DNA from: JBEVOS01 sp964563395
Lineage (GTDB): Bacteria; Pseudomonadota; Alphaproteobacteria; Caulobacterales; Aquidulcibacteraceae
NCBI GenBank assembly: GCA_964563395.1
Contig: CAZLWK010000011.1
Location: forward strand, 1-64,000
Direction of reading: 5' to 3'
DNA length: 64,000 nt
In this document: piece after piece, positions 34,393 through 44,209 of the stretch
How the letters are laid out: the number at the start of each line of letters is the position of its first letter
Numbering within the stretch: position 1 is the first letter of the stretch
Program-made: the position numbers and the translations under genes
Notes under the pieces: model-generated
Told to the model about the DNA's origin: nothing
What the model saw: only the letters and a program-made list of their open reading frames with translations
Databases searched by the model: none

Positions 34393-36232
34393 ACGCGAGG
34401 CGGCTCTCGCCCGCCTCCTGTCCGAAAGCGGCTTTATGGGGGCCGAGCGCCGGCCGCTCGCGGGCGATGCGTCCACGCGCGCCTATGAGCGCTTGATCGC
34501 CGCCGACGGCCGCCGTGCGATCTTGATGAACGCCCCGCCCAAGGAGGACGCGCCTTGCCCGCCGCGCGCCAGTCCGGCTGAGCGGCGCGCCATGGGATGG
34601 AACGCGACGGCGCGGCTGGCCGCCTCGCGCGTGGAGGCGTTCGCCGCCGTCGCCGGCCATCTCAAGGATTTGGGCCTGTCCACGCCGGACATTTACGCGC
34701 TCGACGCTCCGCACGGCTGGGCGATCCTGGAGGATTTGGGTGAAGGCCTCTTCGCCCAGCTCATTCCGGCCCTCGCCGATGAAGAGACGCTGTATGTCGC
34801 CGCCGCGGAAGTTCTGGCGCACGTGCACGCCGCCCCCGCGCCGGCGATTCTCAGCGGCTATGGCCAAAGCTGGCCGCTGCTCGATTACGACGCGCTGGCC
34901 CTTGAGGCGAACGCGGATCTGTTTGTCGAATGGCTGCCGCGCGCGGCGCCCGACGTGCGCATCGCTGATACGGATCGCGCGCGCTGGGAGCGCGTGCGCG
35001 ACAGCCTCATCGTCAAGGCGCTGGGCTTTCCCCGCGCCTTCACCATCCGCGATTATCACGCGGAGAATCTCTTGTGGCTGCCCGAGCGCGCGGGCCTCGC
35101 GCGCGTCGGCTTGCTCGATTTTCAGGACGCCGTGCGCGGTTGGCGCGCCTGGGATTTCGCGATGCTGCTGCAGGACGCGCGCCGCGACGTGTCACGGGTC
35201 GCCGCCCATGCCGCGATCCGTACCTATCTCGATCGCACCGGCGCGGATGAGCAAGGGTTCATGCGCGAACTCGCCGTGCTCGGCGCCATCAACGCGATGC
35301 GCATCTTGGGCATCTTCGCGCGGCTCGACGTGCGGGACGGCAAGCCGCGCTATCGCGCCTTCATGCCGCGCATGTGGGCGCATCTGGCTGAAAATCTCGC
35401 CCATCCCGCGCTCGCGGAGGCGCAAGCCTTTGTGGCGGAGGTGGCTGGCGCCTATCTCGATGCGGCCTTCGCCGCGCCCGCGCGCCTGCCGCGCCGCACC
35501 GCGCCGCACACCGCGATGGTGCTCGCGGCCGGCCATGGCACGCGCATGCGGCCCTTGACGAATGATCGCCCCAAGCCGTTGATCGAGGTTGGCGGGCGCC
35601 CGCTCATCGATCACATGCTCGATCGGCTCCGCGCCGCGGGTGTGAGGCGCGCCGTCGTCAACGTGCATGCCTTCGCAGATCAGATGGAGGCCCATCTCGC
35701 CCACCGGCGCGATCTGGAGATTCTGATCTCCGACGAGCGCGCGCAATTGCTGGAAACCGGCGGCGGCGCGCGCAAAGCGCGCGCTTTGTTAGGCGACGAT
35801 CCGATCTTTCATGTGAATACCGATTCCGTCTGGATCGGCGATGGCGCGCTGGAGAAGCTGGCCGCCGCATTCGATCCCGCGAAAATGGATTGCCTGCTTC
35901 TGCTCGTGCCGCTTTCGCAATGCGTCGGCTTCGATCTCGAAGGCGGCGGCGGCGATTTCAGCATCGCGCCCGATGGGCGCATCACGCACCGCTTCGACGA
36001 TCCAAGCGCCGATCTCGCTTGGATGGGCGTGCAGATCGTCAAGCCGTCCGTGCTCGATCCGGAGCCTGTCGAGCCGTTTTCGTTTCGCCGCATCTGGAAG
36101 CGCCTGCAGGACGAAGGCCGCCTCCATGGCGCCTTGTTCGATGGCGTTTGGCTGCATGTCGGCGATCCCGCCGCGCGCGACGCCGCCGAGGCGCGGCTCT
36201 TGGAAGCTGAGCGCGCGAAGGCGCGCGCGTGA
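34382..36232 (+). CDS. Fused sugar kinase and nucleotidyltransferase (AmgK-MurU type)
   Basis: A 616-residue fusion. Residues 1 to about 365 are an aminoglycoside-phosphotransferase-fold kinase like AmgK, the anomeric MurNAc/GlcNAc kinase, with the catalytic loop RDYHAEN at 223-229 and the metal site LLDFQDAVRG at 244-253. Residues about 377-616 are a sugar-1-phosphate nucleotidyltransferase like MurU, with GHGTRMRPLT at 384-393 followed by KPLIEVGGRPL. Together they would convert recycled MurNAc to UDP-MurNAc, bypassing de novo MurA/MurB. In Pseudomonas the two activities are separate adjacent genes. It overlaps tsaE by 11 bases and addB by 4. Confidence 0.88.
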   Translation: MSSEREAALARLLSESGFMGAERRPLAGDASTRAYERLIAADGRRAILMNAPPKEDAPCPPRASPAERRAMGWNATARLAASRVEAFAAVAGHLKDLGLSTPDIYALDAPHGWAILEDLGEGLFAQLIPALADEETLYVAAAEVLAHVHAAPAPAILSGYGQSWPLLDYDALALEANADLFVEWLPRAAPDVRIADTDRARWERVRDSLIVKALGFPRAFTIRDYHAENLLWLPERAGLARVGLLDFQDAVRGWRAWDFAMLLQDARRDVSRVAAHAAIRTYLDRTGADEQGFMRELAVLGAINAMRILGIFARLDVRDGKPRYRAFMPRMWAHLAENLAHPALAEAQAFVAEVAGAYLDAAFAAPARLPRRTAPHTAMVLAAGHGTRMRPLTNDRPKPLIEVGGRPLIDHMLDRLRAAGVRRAVVNVHAFADQMEAHLAHRRDLEILISDERAQLLETGGGARKARALLGDDPIFHVNTDSVWIGDGALEKLAAAFDPAKMDCLLLLVPLSQCVGFDLEGGGGDFSIAPDGRITHRFDDPSADLAWMGVQIVKPSVLDPEPVEPFSFRRIWKRLQDEGRLHGALFDGVWLHVGDPAARDAAEARLLEAERAKARA

Positions 36233-39147
36233 TCGGTCTCTTCGAGGGGCCGGCGCCGCGCGTGCGCGCCGTACCAGCGTCCGCGCCCTTTCTCGATGTG
36301 TTCGTGGACGCGATGGTCGATGCGCTGTGGCGCGAGGACGATCCGTTCGCGCTGTCGGACGCGCTCGTGCTCTTGCCCAATCGCCGCGCCGCGCAGGGTC
36401 TGATCGAGGCGTTCGCGCGCCGCCTCGGCGGGGCCGCGCTCTTGCCGACCATTCGCCCGCTCGGCGATTTGGACGAGGATGCGGACGTCTGGGGCGCCGA
36501 TCCGATCGCGCTCGATGTCGCGCCCCCGCTCAGCGCGGCCGCGCGTCGGCTTGAGCTTGCATCGCTCGTGCGCGCGAAGTTCCGCGCCGAAGGCGCCGAG
36601 GACGATCCCGCGCGCGCCATCGCGCTCGCCGACGAGGCGTGCAAATTATTGGAGGCCGCCGCCGCGGCGGAGAAGGTGGATTGGTCGCGTCTGCCTCATC
36701 TGGTGGACGAGATCGATCTGGCCGCGCATTGGCGTGTTTCGGCGCAGTTTCTCGAAATCATCACCCGGTATTGGCCGACGCGCCTCGCCGCGGCGGGCCG
36801 CAGCGATCCTTCGCAGCGGCGCACCGATCTTTTGCTGAAGCTCGCCGATTTCTGGCGCGCCGCGCCGCCGCAGCGGCCCGTTCTGATCGCCGGCTCGACG
36901 GGTTCGGTGGCGGCGACGCGCGCGCTCATGGCCGTGGTCGCCCACCTGCCGAAGGGCGCCGTCATTCTGCCCGGGCTCGATTCCGATCTCGATCAGCGGG
37001 CCTGGGATGGCGTCGGCCCGCAGCATCCGCAATTCGCGCTGCGCGAAACGCTGCGCACGCTGGGTCTCGCGCGCGCGGACATTCTTCCCCTCGGCGCGGA
37101 GACATCGCAGGGACGCGCGCGCCGCGTGCTCATCCGCGAAGCTCTCGTGCCAGCGGACGCGACCGCCGATTGGCTGAAGCGCCTCGACGCGGCGGGCGGC
37201 GCCAAGCTCGCCGCGCAAGCCTTGGAAGGGCTCACCTCCATCGAGGCTGCAAACGCCGAAGAGGAGGCGAGCGTGATCGCGCTTATGATGCGCGAGGCGC
37301 TGGAAAACCCCGAAGCCAGCGTCGCGCTCGTCACGCCGGACGCCGCGCTGTCTCGCCGCGTCGCCGCCAAGCTTCGTCGTTGGGGGATTGCGCCCGCCGT
37401 TTCGCACGCGCGCGCGCTCCGCGAAACGGAAGCCGGCGCGCTGATGGCTGTTCTTTGCGATCTTGCGCGCGACAGCGGCGATCCGGTCGCGCTCGCCGGA
37501 TTGATGAAGCATGGCTACGCCGCCTTCGGCATGGCGCCGGATGCGTTCGATCATGCGCGGCGGGCGATCGAGCGGGAGGCGCTGCGTCGCGGGCGCGCGC
37601 ATGGCGGCGTCGACGATCTGGCGGGTCGGTGCGAAACGCCCGCCGCGCGCGCGCTCGCCGCGCGCATAGCCGAGGCGCTGGGTCCGTTGATCGAGCTTCC
37701 AGAAGAGACGACGCTGCCCACCTTCGCCGACGGCGTCGCCGCCGCGATGGAGGCGGTCGCCGCAACGCCCGACGCGCCGGGCGCGCGCATCTGGGCTGGG
37801 CGCGACGGGGAGGCCGCGGCGCGCTTCATCGAGGAATTGGCCGCCGAGGGCGATGCGTTTGGCCCGATGCCGCGCCACGCCGCGCCGCGCGCGCTCCTCG
37901 CCTTGATGCGCGGACGCGATGCGATGCTCGCCGAAGGCGACGATCCGCGCTGCGCGATTTGGGGACCGCTGGAAGCGCGTCTGCAGCGCCGCGATCTGAT
38001 GATACTTGGCGGTCTCAATGAGGGGGTGTGGCCAGCGCCGCCGCCGGAGGACGCGTTTCTGTCGCGCGCCATGCGCGCGCGCCTTGGCCTTTCGGCGCCT
38101 GAGGCGCGGCTCGGGCTCGCCGCGCACGATTTCGCGCAGCTCGCTTCAAGCCCGCGTGTGGTGCTGACGCGTGCCGCGAAGCGCGGCGGCGCGCCCGCCT
38201 TGGCGTCGCGTTGGCTCTGGCGCCTGGAGACGCTGCTGCGCGGCGCCGATTTGCACTTGCCGGACGGCGCGGCCTATCTCGGTCTCGCGCGCCGGCTCGA
38301 TGCGCCGCAAGCAGCGCGCCCCGCGCCCGCGCCGCGGCCGCGCCCGCCGATCGATGCGCGCTTGCGGCGTTTGAGCGTCACTGAAGTTGAAACATTGATC
38401 CGCGATCCGTACGCGGTCTATGCGCGGCGCATCCTCGGCCTTGAGGCGCTGAAGCCGATCGGCCACGCGCCGGGCGCGGCCGAGCGCGGGAGCGCTATTC
38501 ACCGCGCCATCGAACGCATCGGCGATGACGGCGATGCGGCAGCGCTGCGCGCGGCTTTGGATCGTGCATTGGCCGAGGAAGGCTTCGACGCCGCACGCCG
38601 TGTCGCCGAGCGCGCGCGCCTCGAAAAATCCGTGCGCGCCTGGCTCGATTGGGCCGATACGCGCGAAGGCGCGGTTCTGCGCGAAGCCTATGGCAAGCTG
38701 CTGCTGGAGAGCGGCTTCATGCTCACCGGCCGGGCCGACCGGATCGAACTTGCGCCGGATGGCGCGGTGATCGTCGATGTGAAGACCGGCGCGCCGCCCT
38801 CCGATGCGCAGGTCGCCGTGGGGCTCAATCCGCAATTGACGCTCGAAGCGGCGATGCTGGCGCGCGGCGCGTTCGCGGATGCTGGCGCGCGCGAGACCAA
38901 AGCGCTGGTTTATTTCCATTTCGGCGCCGCGCGGCCGCATGCGCGCGCAGTCGCGCTCAAGACGCCAATCATGGAAGCCGCATTCGAAGCGCTCGCGGCG
39001 CTTGAGGCGCTTGTCGCACGCTACGGGGAGGCCGCGCAGCCGTTCCTGTCCAAGCCGCGCGTGCAATTCATCAAGCCCTATGCCGATTACGATCTCTTGG
39101 CGCGGCGCAAGGAATGGGCCGAAGCGCTGACTGGAGATGAGGCATGA
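36229..39147 (+). CDS. addB: AddB subunit of the AddAB helicase-nuclease
   Basis: A 972-residue partner of AddA in double-strand-break repair. The N-terminal half is an inactivated helicase fold (LVLLPNRRAAQGLIEAFARR). The C-terminal RecB-like nuclease has ERGSAIHRAIERI near 750, and AVIVDVKTGAPPS near 847 supplies Asp and Lys. No cysteine is present in the nuclease region, so the iron-sulfur staple of Bacillus AddB is lacking. The GTG start overlaps the previous stop as GTGA. Confidence 0.93.
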   Translation: MIGLFEGPAPRVRAVPASAPFLDVFVDAMVDALWREDDPFALSDALVLLPNRRAAQGLIEAFARRLGGAALLPTIRPLGDLDEDADVWGADPIALDVAPPLSAAARRLELASLVRAKFRAEGAEDDPARAIALADEACKLLEAAAAAEKVDWSRLPHLVDEIDLAAHWRVSAQFLEIITRYWPTRLAAAGRSDPSQRRTDLLLKLADFWRAAPPQRPVLIAGSTGSVAATRALMAVVAHLPKGAVILPGLDSDLDQRAWDGVGPQHPQFALRETLRTLGLARADILPLGAETSQGRARRVLIREALVPADATADWLKRLDAAGGAKLAAQALEGLTSIEAANAEEEASVIALMMREALENPEASVALVTPDAALSRRVAAKLRRWGIAPAVSHARALRETEAGALMAVLCDLARDSGDPVALAGLMKHGYAAFGMAPDAFDHARRAIEREALRRGRAHGGVDDLAGRCETPAARALAARIAEALGPLIELPEETTLPTFADGVAAAMEAVAATPDAPGARIWAGRDGEAAARFIEELAAEGDAFGPMPRHAAPRALLALMRGRDAMLAEGDDPRCAIWGPLEARLQRRDLMILGGLNEGVWPAPPPEDAFLSRAMRARLGLSAPEARLGLAAHDFAQLASSPRVVLTRAAKRGGAPALASRWLWRLETLLRGADLHLPDGAAYLGLARRLDAPQAARPAPAPRPRPPIDARLRRLSVTEVETLIRDPYAVYARRILGLEALKPIGHAPGAAERGSAIHRAIERIGDDGDAAALRAALDRALAEEGFDAARRVAERARLEKSVRAWLDWADTREGAVLREAYGKLLLESGFMLTGRADRIELAPDGAVIVDVKTGAPPSDAQVAVGLNPQLTLEAAMLARGAFADAGARETKALVYFHFGAARPHARAVALKTPIMEAAFEALAALEALVARYGEAAQPFLSKPRVQFIKPYADYDLLARRKEWAEALTGDEA

Positions 39148-42100
39148 ACGCCTTCGCCGCCGCCGAGCGCGCGCAGGCGCAAGCCGCCGATCCCGCGCTG
39201 AATGTCTTCGTCACCGCGAATGCCGGCTCGGGCAAGACCAAGGTGCTGGTGGACCGCATCGCGCGGCTCTTGTTGCGCGGCGCGGAGCCTTCATCGTTCC
39301 TGTGCATCACCTACACCAAGGCCGCGGCCGCGGAGATGCAGCGGCGGCTTTTCAAGCAACTGGGCGATTGGTGCGTCGCGGACGATGTTCGTCTCGCTGA
39401 GGCGCTGGCGCGCGTGACGGATGGCGATTCCGTTTCCCTGGATCAGGCCCGCGCGCTGTTCGCCCGCGCGCTGGAGACGCCGGGCGGCCTCAAAATTCAA
39501 ACCATTCACGCTTTCTGCGAGCGTCTCTTGGCGCGTTTTCCGCTTGAAGCGGGCGTTCCGCCCGGCTTCGACGTCGCGGACGATGCGCGGGCGGCGGCCT
39601 TGATGGCGGAGGCGCGGGCCGCCTTGATCGCCAGCGAGGACGGCGAGATTCGCCGCGCATTCGATCGCTTCGCGGAAAAGCTCGACATAGACCGGCTCGA
39701 TGCGCTGGTGGCGAGCCTCGCGCTCGGGCGCGCGGATGCGGACCAAGACGCTGCAAGCATCCGCGCGCGCCATGGCGCGACGCAAGACGCGGACGCCATC
39801 AAGGCGGATGTGCTCGCCAGCGCGCCCTGGCCGGCGCTTTTGGATGCGGCCGGCGTGCTGTCGGGCGATGGCGTCAAGAACGATCAATTGGCCGAATGCA
39901 TTCGCTCCGCCCACGAAGCGATGCAAAGCGCGCACGCGTTCGCGGCCTATTGCGATATTTTCTTCACGAAGGATGGTGCGCCGCGCGCCGATCGCCCCAC
40001 CAAAGGCGCGCGCGTGAAGCACGCCTTCATCGACAGGCTGTTTTCTTCGGACGGTGAATTGGGCCGCGTGGTTGATGCGCGCGCGCGCATCTTGGCCGCC
40101 GAGCGCGCCGCCGATGCCGCCGCGGCCAGCTTGCTCGCACAGGGGCTGCGCAGCGCCTATGCGGCGGCGAAGACGCGCTCGGGCGTGCTCGATTTCGAAG
40201 ATTTGATCCGCCTCGCGCGCGCGCTGCTCGGCGGCGCGGATTCGGCGCCTTGGGTTCTCTACAAGCTTGACGGCGGCGTCGATCACATCTTGATCGACGA
40301 AGGCCAGGACACGAGCCCCGACCAATGGGCGTTGCTTGCGCCGCTGCAAACGGAATTCTTCGCCGGCGCGGGCCGGCGCGAGGACACGCGGCGCACGGTA
40401 TTCGCGGTGGGCGATCCCAAGCAGAGCATTTATTCGTTTCAAGGCGCCGATCCGAGCTTTTTTCTGAATGAGCGGCAGGCCCTTTCGCGGCGCGCGACCG
40501 ATGCGGGACGAGACTTCGCCGCGCCGAACCTGTCCATGTCGTTTCGTTCGACGCCCGAAGTCCTGCGCGCCGTCGACGCCGTCTGCGCCGATCTCGATCT
40601 CGCCGCCGGCGCTCCGGAGAAATTCGATATCGTGCGTCACGACGTGCGCCGCGCGAACGAGGGCGGGTTGGTCGAGCTGTGGCCCATCGCGCCGCGCCTG
40701 AAAGCGGCGGAAGGCAGGCCATGGGACGCGCCGCTCGATATGGAAAAGAGCGCATCCGCGCCCGCGCGGCTCGCGGAGGCGATCGCCAAATATGCGCGCG
40801 CCGCCATCGAAGCGGGCGAAGGCGTTTGGGAGAAGGGCGCGCTGCGCCCCATGCACGCGGGCGACATTTTGGTGCTCGTGCGCAAACGCGGGGAATTGTT
40901 CCGCGCCCTGATCCGCGCCTTCAAACGTGAGCGGCTGGCGGTCGCGGGCGCAGACAGGATGCGGCTCAGCGAAGAATTGGCGGTGGAGGATTGTCTGGCG
41001 TTGATGCGCGTGGCGCTCGATCCGCATGACGATCTCTCCCTGGCCGAGGTGCTTAAAGGTCCTTGGCTCAATTTGATCGACGATGACGCGCACATCTTCC
41101 CACTCGCGCATGGACGCGCCTCCGGAGAGAGCCTGTGGGACCGCTTGCGCGCCGCGGAAGGTCCGGCGTTCGCTCCGGCGCGCGCCTTCGTGGAGGCGCT
41201 TGTCGCGCGGGCCGGCGCGGATGCGTTCAGCTTCCTGTCCTGGGCGCTGGAGACGCCGGATGAGTCCGGCGCGTCGGGCTGGGCGCGAATTTTCGCGCGC
41301 TTGGGCGCGGAAGCGCGCGATCCGTTGGAAGAGCTGATGGAGCGCGCGCTTGCGCCGGGCCCGCATGGCGCGCCCACCTTGCATCGCTTCCTCGCCGACA
41401 TCGAAACCGATTGCGTGGATGTGAAGCGTGAAATGGAAAGCGGCGCCGAGGCGGTGCGCGTGATGACCGTGCATGGCGCGAAGGGGCTCGAGGCGCCGAT
41501 CGTGTTCTTGCCCGATACGACCGGCTCGCCGCTGACGAACGGACGCGAAGGTCTGATGGCGGGCGCCGACGGCCTCTATTGGTCGCCGTCCAAAAAGGAA
41601 GACGATGCCGCAAGCGCGCGGGTGCGCGCCGCGCTCGAAGAGCGCGCCATGGGTGAGCATTGGCGCCTCCTCTATGTGGCGATGACGCGGGCGCGCGATC
41701 GCTTGATCGTGTGCGGCGCGGCCTATGGATCGGGAGAGGCGGAGGCGGACAAACAATCCTGGTATGTGCGCGTGCGTGACGCCATGGCGACGATCGCGGC
41801 GCCGGCGCAAACCCCGTTCGGCGAAGGCTTACGCATCGGCGAACCGCGCATGGCGGCGCGCCTCGCGGCGATTGCGCCATCCACGCACGCGCTGCCGGAT
41901 TGGGTGGGAACGCCGGCGCCCACGCGCGCTTCCCCGGCCCGCGCCGCGCCGTCGCGCCTCAAGCCGCTCGATGCGGCGATCCTGTCGCCCAGGCGCGATG
42001 GGCGCATACGCTTTCGACGGGGCAAGCTCATCCATGGTCTCTTGGAGCGCCTGCCCGATCTTGAGCCGGCGCGCCGCCGCGACGCAGGCCTCGCTTGGCT

Positions 42101-42509
42101 TGCGCGGCAGGAGACATCGTCCGATGAGGCAGAGGCTCTGGTGGGTGAATCGCTGCGCGTGATCGATCATCCCGCGTTCGCGGCGGTGTTCGGCCCCGGC
42201 AGCCGCGCAGAGACGCCCATCGCCGGCATGGCGCGCGCGCGCCCCGTGCGCGGCATCGTCGATCGGCTCGTGGTACGCCCCGATGAGGTGCTGATCGTCG
42301 ATTTCAAATCGGATCGGCCGGCGCCCGCGCGCGCCGAGGACGCGCCAGTTTCCTATGTGTTGCAGATGGCGCTCTATCGGGCCGTGCTGCAGCAGATTTT
42401 CCCGGCCCGCGCCGTGCGCTGCGCCCTCATCTGGACGGAGGCGCCGGTGCTGACCGAATTGGAGGCGCCGCGCCTGGAGGCGGCCCTCGGCGCCCTGCCG
42501 CTCGGTTGA
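39144..42509 (+). CDS. addA: AddA subunit, UvrD-like helicase with RecB-type nuclease
   Basis: A 1121-residue SF1 helicase-nuclease that unwinds and degrades broken DNA ends to prepare them for RecA. Walker A is ANAGSGKT at 25-32. Motif II is ILIDEGQDTSPDQW at about 383, followed by VGDPKQSIYSFQGADPSFF. The later motif VRVMTVHGAKGLEAPIVFLP is near 770, and the C-terminal nuclease has VLIVDFKSDRP at about 1050. ATG overlaps the addB stop by four bases. Confidence 0.96.
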   Translation: MNAFAAAERAQAQAADPALNVFVTANAGSGKTKVLVDRIARLLLRGAEPSSFLCITYTKAAAAEMQRRLFKQLGDWCVADDVRLAEALARVTDGDSVSLDQARALFARALETPGGLKIQTIHAFCERLLARFPLEAGVPPGFDVADDARAAALMAEARAALIASEDGEIRRAFDRFAEKLDIDRLDALVASLALGRADADQDAASIRARHGATQDADAIKADVLASAPWPALLDAAGVLSGDGVKNDQLAECIRSAHEAMQSAHAFAAYCDIFFTKDGAPRADRPTKGARVKHAFIDRLFSSDGELGRVVDARARILAAERAADAAAASLLAQGLRSAYAAAKTRSGVLDFEDLIRLARALLGGADSAPWVLYKLDGGVDHILIDEGQDTSPDQWALLAPLQTEFFAGAGRREDTRRTVFAVGDPKQSIYSFQGADPSFFLNERQALSRRATDAGRDFAAPNLSMSFRSTPEVLRAVDAVCADLDLAAGAPEKFDIVRHDVRRANEGGLVELWPIAPRLKAAEGRPWDAPLDMEKSASAPARLAEAIAKYARAAIEAGEGVWEKGALRPMHAGDILVLVRKRGELFRALIRAFKRERLAVAGADRMRLSEELAVEDCLALMRVALDPHDDLSLAEVLKGPWLNLIDDDAHIFPLAHGRASGESLWDRLRAAEGPAFAPARAFVEALVARAGADAFSFLSWALETPDESGASGWARIFARLGAEARDPLEELMERALAPGPHGAPTLHRFLADIETDCVDVKREMESGAEAVRVMTVHGAKGLEAPIVFLPDTTGSPLTNGREGLMAGADGLYWSPSKKEDDAASARVRAALEERAMGEHWRLLYVAMTRARDRLIVCGAAYGSGEAEADKQSWYVRVRDAMATIAAPAQTPFGEGLRIGEPRMAARLAAIAPSTHALPDWVGTPAPTRASPARAAPSRLKPLDAAILSPRRDGRIRFRRGKLIHGLLERLPDLEPARRRDAGLAWLARQETSSDEAEALVGESLRVIDHPAFAAVFGPGSRAETPIAGMARARPVRGIVDRLVVRPDEVLIVDFKSDRPAPARAEDAPVSYVLQMALYRAVLQQIFPARAVRCALIWTEAPVLTELEAPRLEAALGALPLG

Positions 42510-42567
42510 ATGCGGACGCGGCGCGCCTTACATCGAAAGCTCAAGGACGGCAGGGAGAAAAGTTGCA

Positions 42568-42888
42568 ATGGCCACCGTCAAGATCACCGATGACAGTTTT
42601 GAAACGGACGTGCTGAAGGCGTCCGGCCCGGTCCTGGTCGATTTCTGGGCGGAGTGGTGCGGCCCCTGCAAGCAGATCGCCCCGGCGCTGGAAGAAATCT
42701 CCAATGAGCTTGGCGAGCGCGTGACGGTCGCGAAGATCAATATCGACGACAATCCCAATACGCCCGGTCGCTACGGCGTGCGCGGGATCCCCACCATGAT
42801 GCTGTTTAAGGACGGCAAGGTGGCCGCCACCAAGGTCGGCGCCATTCCGAAATCCAAGATCGTCGAATGGCTCAACGAGAGCGTTTGA
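42568..42888 (+). CDS. trxA: Thioredoxin 1
   Basis: A 106-residue disulfide reductase. The active site is WCGPC at residues 30-34, with the family pieces VLVDFWAEWCGPCKQIAP, the cis-proline loop RGIPTMMLFKDG and a buried Asp in FETDVLKASGPV. AGGGAGAAAAG precedes the ATG. It follows addA by 58 bases, a frequent alphaproteobacterial order, and its stop is three bases from the convergent folC stop. Confidence 0.97.
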   Translation: MATVKITDDSFETDVLKASGPVLVDFWAEWCGPCKQIAPALEEISNELGERVTVAKINIDDNPNTPGRYGVRGIPTMMLFKDGKVAATKVGAIPKSKIVEWLNESV

Positions 42889-42891
42889 TCG

Positions 42892-44184
42892 TCAGGCGCC
42901 CTTGAGCGCCGCGCCCGCGAGCGCGAGCGATCCGCAGATCAAGATGCGCGGCGCTTGGGCGTCTGCCAGTGCGAGCTTAAGCGCGTTATCCAGTGAGGCG
43001 ACGCCGTCCGCCTTGATGCCGCGCTCCCGCGCCGCTCGCGCCAGCTCTTGCGGATCATGGCTCGCGGCGCCGCCTGGCACGGTCACGGCGATTAGCCGAT
43101 CGAGCGCGGGCGCCAGCGCTTCCACGAAGGCGAGGCCGTCCTTGCGCGCGCGCAAGGCCACGATCGCCAAAGCGGGGCGCGGCGCCGATCGCGCAAGATC
43201 GCGCAGCGCCGCCGCGAGCGCACGCGCCGCATGTGGATTGTGCCCGCCATCGATCCAAATTTCCGCGCCCGCCGCGTGCGCGCGCGCCGCGAGCGGCCCG
43301 CGCATGAGCGGTTGGAGCCGCCCGGCCCAGCGCACGCTTTGAAAACCGCGCGCCAGCGCGTCCTCGTCGATGCGCGAATCGTTCAAGAGCAGCGCAGCCA
43401 TCGCCGCGACGCCGGCGTTCTCGATCTGATGCGCGCCATGCAGCGCGGGCGACGGCAGATCGATCAGCCTATCGCTTGTTTGCAGCACGAAGCGGCCATG
43501 GCGCGCATAGGCGTCGAAGTCGCGCCCGCAGAGACGCAGTGAAGCGTGCGCGCGCACGGCGGTCGCGTCGATGATGTCTTGCGCCTCCGGCGCCTGGCGC
43601 GCGCTGACGATGGCCGCGCCAGGCTTGATGATTCCGGCCTTGTGCGCGGCGATCTTGGCCAGCGTATCGCCGAGGATGTCCTGATGATCGAAATCGATCG
43701 GGGTGAGGATGGTCATTGCCGGCGTCGGCAAAACGTTTGTCGCGTCGTCGCGCCCGCCAAAGCCGGTTTCGATCAGCGTCAACTCCGCCGGATTGGCCGC
43801 GAAGAGGTGAAACGCCGCCGCCACCTGCGCCTCGAATTGGCTGATGCCTTCGCCGGTCGCCGCTACGCGATCGGCGGCCTCGATGAGCGCGACATCGTCG
43901 ATGAGCGCGCCGCGCAAGAGGAAGCGTTCGCGTAGCGCGATCATGTGCGGCTTGGTGAAGGCGTTGACGGAAAGTCCTGCCGCTTCCGCGATCGCGCGCA
44001 GAAAGGCGAGCGTTGAGCCTTTGCCGTTCGTGCCGGCGACGTGCACCAGCCCTGGCAGACGCAGATGTGGATCGCCGAGCTTAAACAGCGCAGATCGCAA
44101 GGGCGCCAAATCGAAGCCGCGGCCATGGCCGAATTCGGGGCCGAATAAGTTCTCGAAATGCGCGAGCGGGGGATCGGTCGTCAT
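42892..44184 (-). CDS. folC: Bifunctional dihydrofolate/folylpolyglutamate synthase
   Basis: A 430-residue Mur-ligase-family enzyme adding glutamate to dihydropteroate and to folates. The ATP loop HVAGTNGKGSTLAFL is at about 48-62. TGFGGRDDATNVLP and ILTPIDFDHQDILGDTLAKI carry the metal-binding residues, and IWIDGGHNPHAARALAAAL starts the C-terminal domain near 310. It is the last gene of the trpFBA-accD-folC operon, 25 bases after accD. Confidence 0.96.
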   Translation of the reverse strand: MTTDPPLAHFENLFGPEFGHGRGFDLAPLRSALFKLGDPHLRLPGLVHVAGTNGKGSTLAFLRAIAEAAGLSVNAFTKPHMIALRERFLLRGALIDDVALIEAADRVAATGEGISQFEAQVAAAFHLFAANPAELTLIETGFGGRDDATNVLPTPAMTILTPIDFDHQDILGDTLAKIAAHKAGIIKPGAAIVSARQAPEAQDIIDATAVRAHASLRLCGRDFDAYARHGRFVLQTSDRLIDLPSPALHGAHQIENAGVAAMAALLLNDSRIDEDALARGFQSVRWAGRLQPLMRGPLAARAHAAGAEIWIDGGHNPHAARALAAALRDLARSAPRPALAIVALRARKDGLAFVEALAPALDRLIAVTVPGGAASHDPQELARAARERGIKADGVASLDNALKLALADAQAPRILICGSLALAGAALKGA

Positions 44185-44209
44185 GGCGCGCGGCGCTTTG
44201 CGCGCCGCA

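Noticed and set aside
39291..41810. An 839-codon open frame antisense to addA
   Set aside because: Shadow frame of addA, whose helicase motifs are intact; the antisense product is Arg/Ala-rich with no recognisable domain.
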